Assembly: GCF_006439025.1 (NCBI RefSeq) | Contig: NZ_RCYZ01000015.1 | Coordinates: 1-64,000 of the forward strand | Direction: 5' to 3' | Length of the DNA stretch: 64,000 bases | Source: Hymenobacter nivis | GTDB lineage: Bacteria; Bacteroidota; Bacteroidia; Cytophagales; Hymenobacteraceae | Shown: one piece after another, positions 60,889 through 64,000 of the stretch | Layout of the letters: each line of letters opens with the position of its first letter | How positions within the stretch are numbered: the stretch's first letter is position 1 | The notes under the pieces: model-generated | Told to the model about the DNA's origin: nothing | The model's database searches: none | The model's input: the letters and a program-made list of their open reading frames with translations, nothing else | Position numbers and translations under genes: made by a program

Positions 60889-61923
60889 TTAGTTATTATT
60901 TACTTGGTTAAGCGCTAGCAGCAGCGCCTCGACGGTGGCGTGGGACGCGCTGGCCTGGCCGGCCACCTGGCTCAGCCAGGGCCCCGGGCCGGGGCCGGCG
61001 GGCGCGGTCACGCGCAGGGCGGCGGGGCCCAGGGTGGGCACAAAACCGGCGCGCTCCAGGGCCCGGCGCGTCCAGAACGCGGCGGCCCCCTCCCCCACCA
61101 GCTGCACCGGGGGGCCCGTGGGCGCGTGCAGGGCAAACGTGCCGGTGGCCGCGTCGAAGGCCAGCCCCTCCCGCGCAAACGCCGCGGCGAAGGCCCCGCT
61201 CAGTACCAGGTCCTCGGGCGTGCCGGTGCGCAGGGCCCCGTCGGCGGGCAGCAGCCACACGCGGTCGGCGGCCTGCAGGGCCAGGTCCAGCTCGTGGGTC
61301 GAGAGCAGGATGGCCTTGCCCGTGGCGCGGGCCAGCTGGTGCAGCAAGCGCATGAGGGCCACGCGGTTGGGCAGGTCGAGGTGGGCCGTGGGCTCGTCGA
61401 GCAGCACCACCGGCGTGTCCTGGGCCAGGGCGCGGGCCAGCAGCACTTTCTGGCGCTCGCCGTCGCTCAGCTCGCCCACCGGGCGGTCGGCAAAGGCTTC
61501 GGTGCCGGTGGCTTCGAGGGCGGCTTGCACCCGGGCTTCGTCGTGTGCCGAGAGGCCGCCCAGCCAGCCGGTGTGCGGGTGGCGGCCCAGGCGCACCAGC
61601 TCGCGCACGGCCAGGTTGCCGGCGTCCACGCGGTCGGTGAGCACCACGCTGAGCTGGCGGGCGCGCTCGGCCGCCCCCATCGCCGCCAGCGGCCGGCCGC
61701 CCAGTTCAAGCCGCCCGCCCAGTGGGGGCTGCAACCCGGCCAGCGTGCGCAGCAGCGTGCTTTTGCCCGCGCCGTTGGGCCCCAGCAGGCAGACCAGCTC
61801 GCCGGGCCACAGGGCCAGGCGCAGGGGCCCAGCCACCGGGCGGGGCATCTTTTTGCTGAGGAAATAGCCCACCGCCAGGTCCTCGGCGGTCAGCAGCGGC
61901 GCAGGGTGTTGGGGCGTGGCCAT
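60889..61923 (-). CDS. btuD: ABC transporter ATPase, BtuD/FecE type
   Basis: 344 residues. Walker A GPNGAGKST, Q-loop VVLTDRVDAGNLAVRELV, signature LSDGERQKVLLARALAQ, Walker B VVLLDEPTAHLDLP, H-loop STHELDLAL. About 90 extra residues follow the ATPase core. Powers the FecCD permease; corrinoid as cargo follows from the operon. Its ATG overlaps the permease stop by one base (TGATG). The frame opens 45 nt further upstream but inside the permease gene. Confidence 0.9.
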   Translation of the reverse strand: MATPQHPAPLLTAEDLAVGYFLSKKMPRPVAGPLRLALWPGELVCLLGPNGAGKSTLLRTLAGLQPPLGGRLELGGRPLAAMGAAERARQLSVVLTDRVDAGNLAVRELVRLGRHPHTGWLGGLSAHDEARVQAALEATGTEAFADRPVGELSDGERQKVLLARALAQDTPVVLLDEPTAHLDLPNRVALMRLLHQLARATGKAILLSTHELDLALQAADRVWLLPADGALRTGTPEDLVLSGAFAAAFAREGLAFDAATGTFALHAPTGPPVQLVGEGAAAFWTRRALERAGFVPTLGPAALRVTAPAGPGPGPWLSQVAGQASASHATVEALLLALNQVNNN

Positions 61924-63014
61924 CAGGAAAACGACGAGCGGATGTTGTTGCGGCGCAGCACCACCCACAGCACCACCGGGGCCCCCAGCAAGGCCGTGAC
62001 GATGCTCAGCGGGAGGGCGGCCTGGCTGCCGGGGAGCTGGGCCAGGCAGTCACAGCCCAGCGTGAGGGCGGCCCCCACCAGGCAGGCGCCGGGCAGCAGC
62101 ACGCGGTGGTCGGCGGTGCGCAGCAGGCCCCGGGTGAGGTGCGGCACGGCGATGCCCACGAAGCCAATCGGCCCGCAAAACGCCGTGATAGCCCCCGCCA
62201 ATAGGCTTGTACTGAGAATGATAAGCGTGCGCGCCCGGCCCACCGCCAGGCCCATGCTGCGGGCGTAGTTTTCGCCCAGCAATAAGGCGTTCAGCGGCTT
62301 GGCCGAGGCGAAGGCCAGGCCCAGGCCCGCCGCCACCACGGCCGCCAGCACCGCCAGGTGGGGCCCCACCACGCCGCCCAGCGAGCCGAACGTCCAGAGC
62401 AAATATTCCTGAATCTGCTCGGGGGCGCTGAAGTACTGCCACAGGCCCACCACGGCCCCGGCCACGCTGCTCACCATCAGGCCCACGATGAGCAGCACCA
62501 CGTTGTCGCGCACCCGGGCCGAGAGGGCCAGCACCAGGGCCATGACCAGGGCCGCGCCGGCGGTAGCGGCCAGCACCAGGCCCCAGCTGCCGCCCACGCC
62601 CAGCGCCCGGATGGCCAGGCCGCCCGCCGCGCCGCTGCCCCCGGCCAGCATCACGGCGGCCACGCCCAGCCCCGCGCCCGCCGTGAGGCCCAGCACCGAG
62701 GGACCCGCCAGCGGATTCCGAAACAGGGTTTGCATCTGCAAGCCGCTCACGGCCAGGCCGCTGCCCACGGCCAGGGCCGTGAGGGCTTTGGGCAACCGGA
62801 TTTCGCGCACGATGAACGCCCACGCCGGGTTGTCGGCCGACTGGCCCAGCAAAATCTTCACCACCGCCGCCAGCGGGATGCGCACGGGGCCCAGGGCAAT
62901 GTCGAGCACAAAGCCCAGGGCCACCAGCCCCGCCAGGGCCAGCAGCCAGGCCGTGCGCCGCCGCCCGACCGCCGCCAGGGCCCCCGGCGCGGCCGCGAGT
63001 TGGGCGGTGCTCAC
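61923..63014 (-). CDS. btuC: ABC transporter permease, BtuC/FecCD type
   Basis: 363 residues from a GTG that overlaps the binding-protein stop codon (GTGA). About 9-10 helices. FecCD motifs: LALGPVRIPLAAVVKILLG, REIRLPKALTALAVGSGLAVSGLQMQTLFRNPLAGPSVLG, LLGENYARSMGLAVGRART, CGPIGFVGIAVPHLTRGL. A second in-frame GTG at 63023 is possible. The longer open frame up to 63593 is antisense-like shadow sequence. Confidence 0.92.
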   Translation of the reverse strand: MSTAQLAAAPGALAAVGRRRTAWLLALAGLVALGFVLDIALGPVRIPLAAVVKILLGQSADNPAWAFIVREIRLPKALTALAVGSGLAVSGLQMQTLFRNPLAGPSVLGLTAGAGLGVAAVMLAGGSGAAGGLAIRALGVGGSWGLVLAATAGAALVMALVLALSARVRDNVVLLIVGLMVSSVAGAVVGLWQYFSAPEQIQEYLLWTFGSLGGVVGPHLAVLAAVVAAGLGLAFASAKPLNALLLGENYARSMGLAVGRARTLIILSTSLLAGAITAFCGPIGFVGIAVPHLTRGLLRTADHRVLLPGACLVGAALTLGCDCLAQLPGSQAALPLSIVTALLGAPVVLWVVLRRNNIRSSFS

Positions 63015-64000
63015 TTCAGCCACTGGTAGTAGTAGAGCTGCCAGGCGGGCAGCAGCTCGGGGTGCAGGATTTTGATCAAATCCGACAGCACAAGGTCGGG
63101 CCGCACCGCCCCCGATTCCCAGTAGTCGTTGGAGCCCTGGGCGTTGGTACGGCGGTTGTTGTTGTACACCCGGTTGGTTTTGAAGGGCACGAAGGCGGCG
63201 TAGCGCGCGTCCTGGGCCACGATGTCGGCCTTGGCGGCGGCGGTGCCGGTTTGCAGCCAGTAGTCGGCGGCGAGGGCCACGGGGGCCACGGTTTCGAACG
63301 ACAGCGCCAGGCTGCCGCTGGGGGCCCGGGCCTGGTCCCAGGCGTAGGTGCAGCCCGCGTCGCGCAGGAACTGCGTGAGGTAGCTGTCGGCATCGGGCAC
63401 GTACCACACGTCCTTGAACGGCAGGCCGATAACCACTTTGGGCCGCTCGGCCGCTTGGTGGCCCAGGGCGGCCAGGCGGTTGTAAGAATGGGCCACTTTG
63501 TCGAAGCGCTGGTTCACCAAATCCTCCCGGTTCAGCAGCGCGGCCAGCACTTTCACCCACTCGGCGCGGGCCAGGGGCGTGGTTTCCACCCACTCCGAGT
63601 TGATCATGACGGGCACGCCGGCGGCCTCCAGAGTTTGGAAGCGCGCCAGGCCCTCGCCGGGCCAGCCGGTGGCCATCACCAGGTCGGGGTGCTGGGCAAT
63701 AAGCTGCTCGTTGTTAAGTTCTTTGCCCTGGCCCACTTCGTAGACTTTGCCAGCCGCGATGCGCGCCCGCACCGCCGGGGCCGAGGCGTACTTGAAGCTA
63801 CCCAGGCCCACTACCAGGTCGGCGGCCCCCAGAAAATCGGCCAGCGCCACGTGCATCGACGACAAGGCCACGAGGCTACGCAGCGGCGTTTCGATGACGT
63901 GGGCATCGGCGTACCCGGCCGGGCGCGCCGCCCCGCGGGGCACCAGCAGGTAGCGCGTGGCCGTGGTTTTCTGCTCGAACGGGCTCAGGATGGTGACCAG
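63011..64000 (-). CDS. btuF: ABC transporter substrate-binding protein, BtuF type (runs off window)
   Basis: Partial: 329 codons visible, open to the window edge, start not seen. The visible part starts near LVTILSPFEQKTTATRYLLVPRG, then HVIETPLRSLVALSSMHVALADFLGAADLVVGLGS, ELNNEQLIAQHPDLVMATG and DVWYVPDADSYLTQFLRDAG, the two-lobe layout of FecB/BtuF-type periplasmic proteins. Delivers corrinoid to the BtuCD-type transporter encoded next. Any cobalamin riboswitch for the cluster would lie beyond 64000. Confidence 0.87.
   Translation of the reverse strand: MVTILSPFEQKTTATRYLLVPRGAARPAGYADAHVIETPLRSLVALSSMHVALADFLGAADLVVGLGSFKYASAPAVRARIAAGKVYEVGQGKELNNEQLIAQHPDLVMATGWPGEGLARFQTLEAAGVPVMINSEWVETTPLARAEWVKVLAALLNREDLVNQRFDKVAHSYNRLAALGHQAAERPKVVIGLPFKDVWYVPDADSYLTQFLRDAGCTYAWDQARAPSGSLALSFETVAPVALAADYWLQTGTAAAKADIVAQDARYAAFVPFKTNRVYNNNRRTNAQGSNDYWESGAVRPDLVLSDLIKILHPELLPAWQLYYYQWLK

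Overview
The window is a GC-rich bacterial chromosome segment that most resembles the Bacteroidota family Hymenobacteraceae, probably Hymenobacter. The reasons are the gliding-motility ABC genes (gldA-gldF-gldG), a type III glutamine synthetase, Bacteroidota-style -7 promoter elements (TAnnTTTG) with almost no Shine-Dalgarno sequences, DUF4136/DUF3078/DUF2279/DUF4870 proteins, and an excess of the palindrome GGGCCC in genes and spacers. No rRNA, tRNA, CRISPR array, prophage or intact insertion sequence was found.

Layout. 0-13 kb is mostly housekeeping: the start of glnN (-), mtaB (+), the gldG/gldF/gldA block (-), two short-chain dehydrogenases (-), an mlaE-mlaF lipid transporter (+), a YfiT/DinB protein, a DUF151 nuclease-like protein and etfA/etfB (-). 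12.8-17 kb holds a TPR protein, a DUF937-OmpA fusion and an OmpR/PhoB-type two-component pair. 17-19.5 kb has a possible small RNA or leader, a 70-residue hypothetical and a SulP anion transporter with a structured leader. 19.6-32.9 kb is the main accessory block: two complete HME-RND heavy-metal efflux systems (outer-membrane factor, adaptor, pump) in tandem, separated by a DUF2279 gene. The first is preceded by four TCTAAT hexamers spaced exactly 11 bp apart, the geometry expected for an OmpR/PhoB-family regulator such as the one encoded at 14.8 kb. 33-39.3 kb has a BLUF blue-light sensor, a DUF3078 protein, an AT-rich patch with an acyltransferase (probably acquired), a LysR regulator, a frameshifted small gene and a YeiH-type exporter with a LysR-type box in its promoter.

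39.3-54.6 kb carries a receiver-only response regulator beside a kinase with six PAS-like modules, a sulfite-oxidase-type molybdoenzyme, an AddB-like nuclease, a yeast-type cytosine deaminase, a DUF4136 lipoprotein, a solitary xanthine-dehydrogenase-type molybdopterin subunit, a DPP-IV-like S9 peptidase and a DUF4870 protein. 54.7-64 kb is a cobalamin cluster, all on the minus strand: binding protein, permease, ATPase, TonB receptor, cobU, PduO-type adenosyltransferase, cobT, cobS, cobC. It covers corrinoid import, adenosylation and lower-loop assembly, and no corrin-ring synthesis genes are visible.

Spacers are rich in inverted repeats. Several are clear bidirectional terminators at convergent gene ends. 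Others belong to small recurring families inside operons (gldA/gldF, mlaE/mlaF, the kinase leader, outer-membrane factor 2/adaptor 2, cobS/cobT) and look like REP or MITE-type elements. Assignments rest on recognised motifs in the translations; no database search was run.
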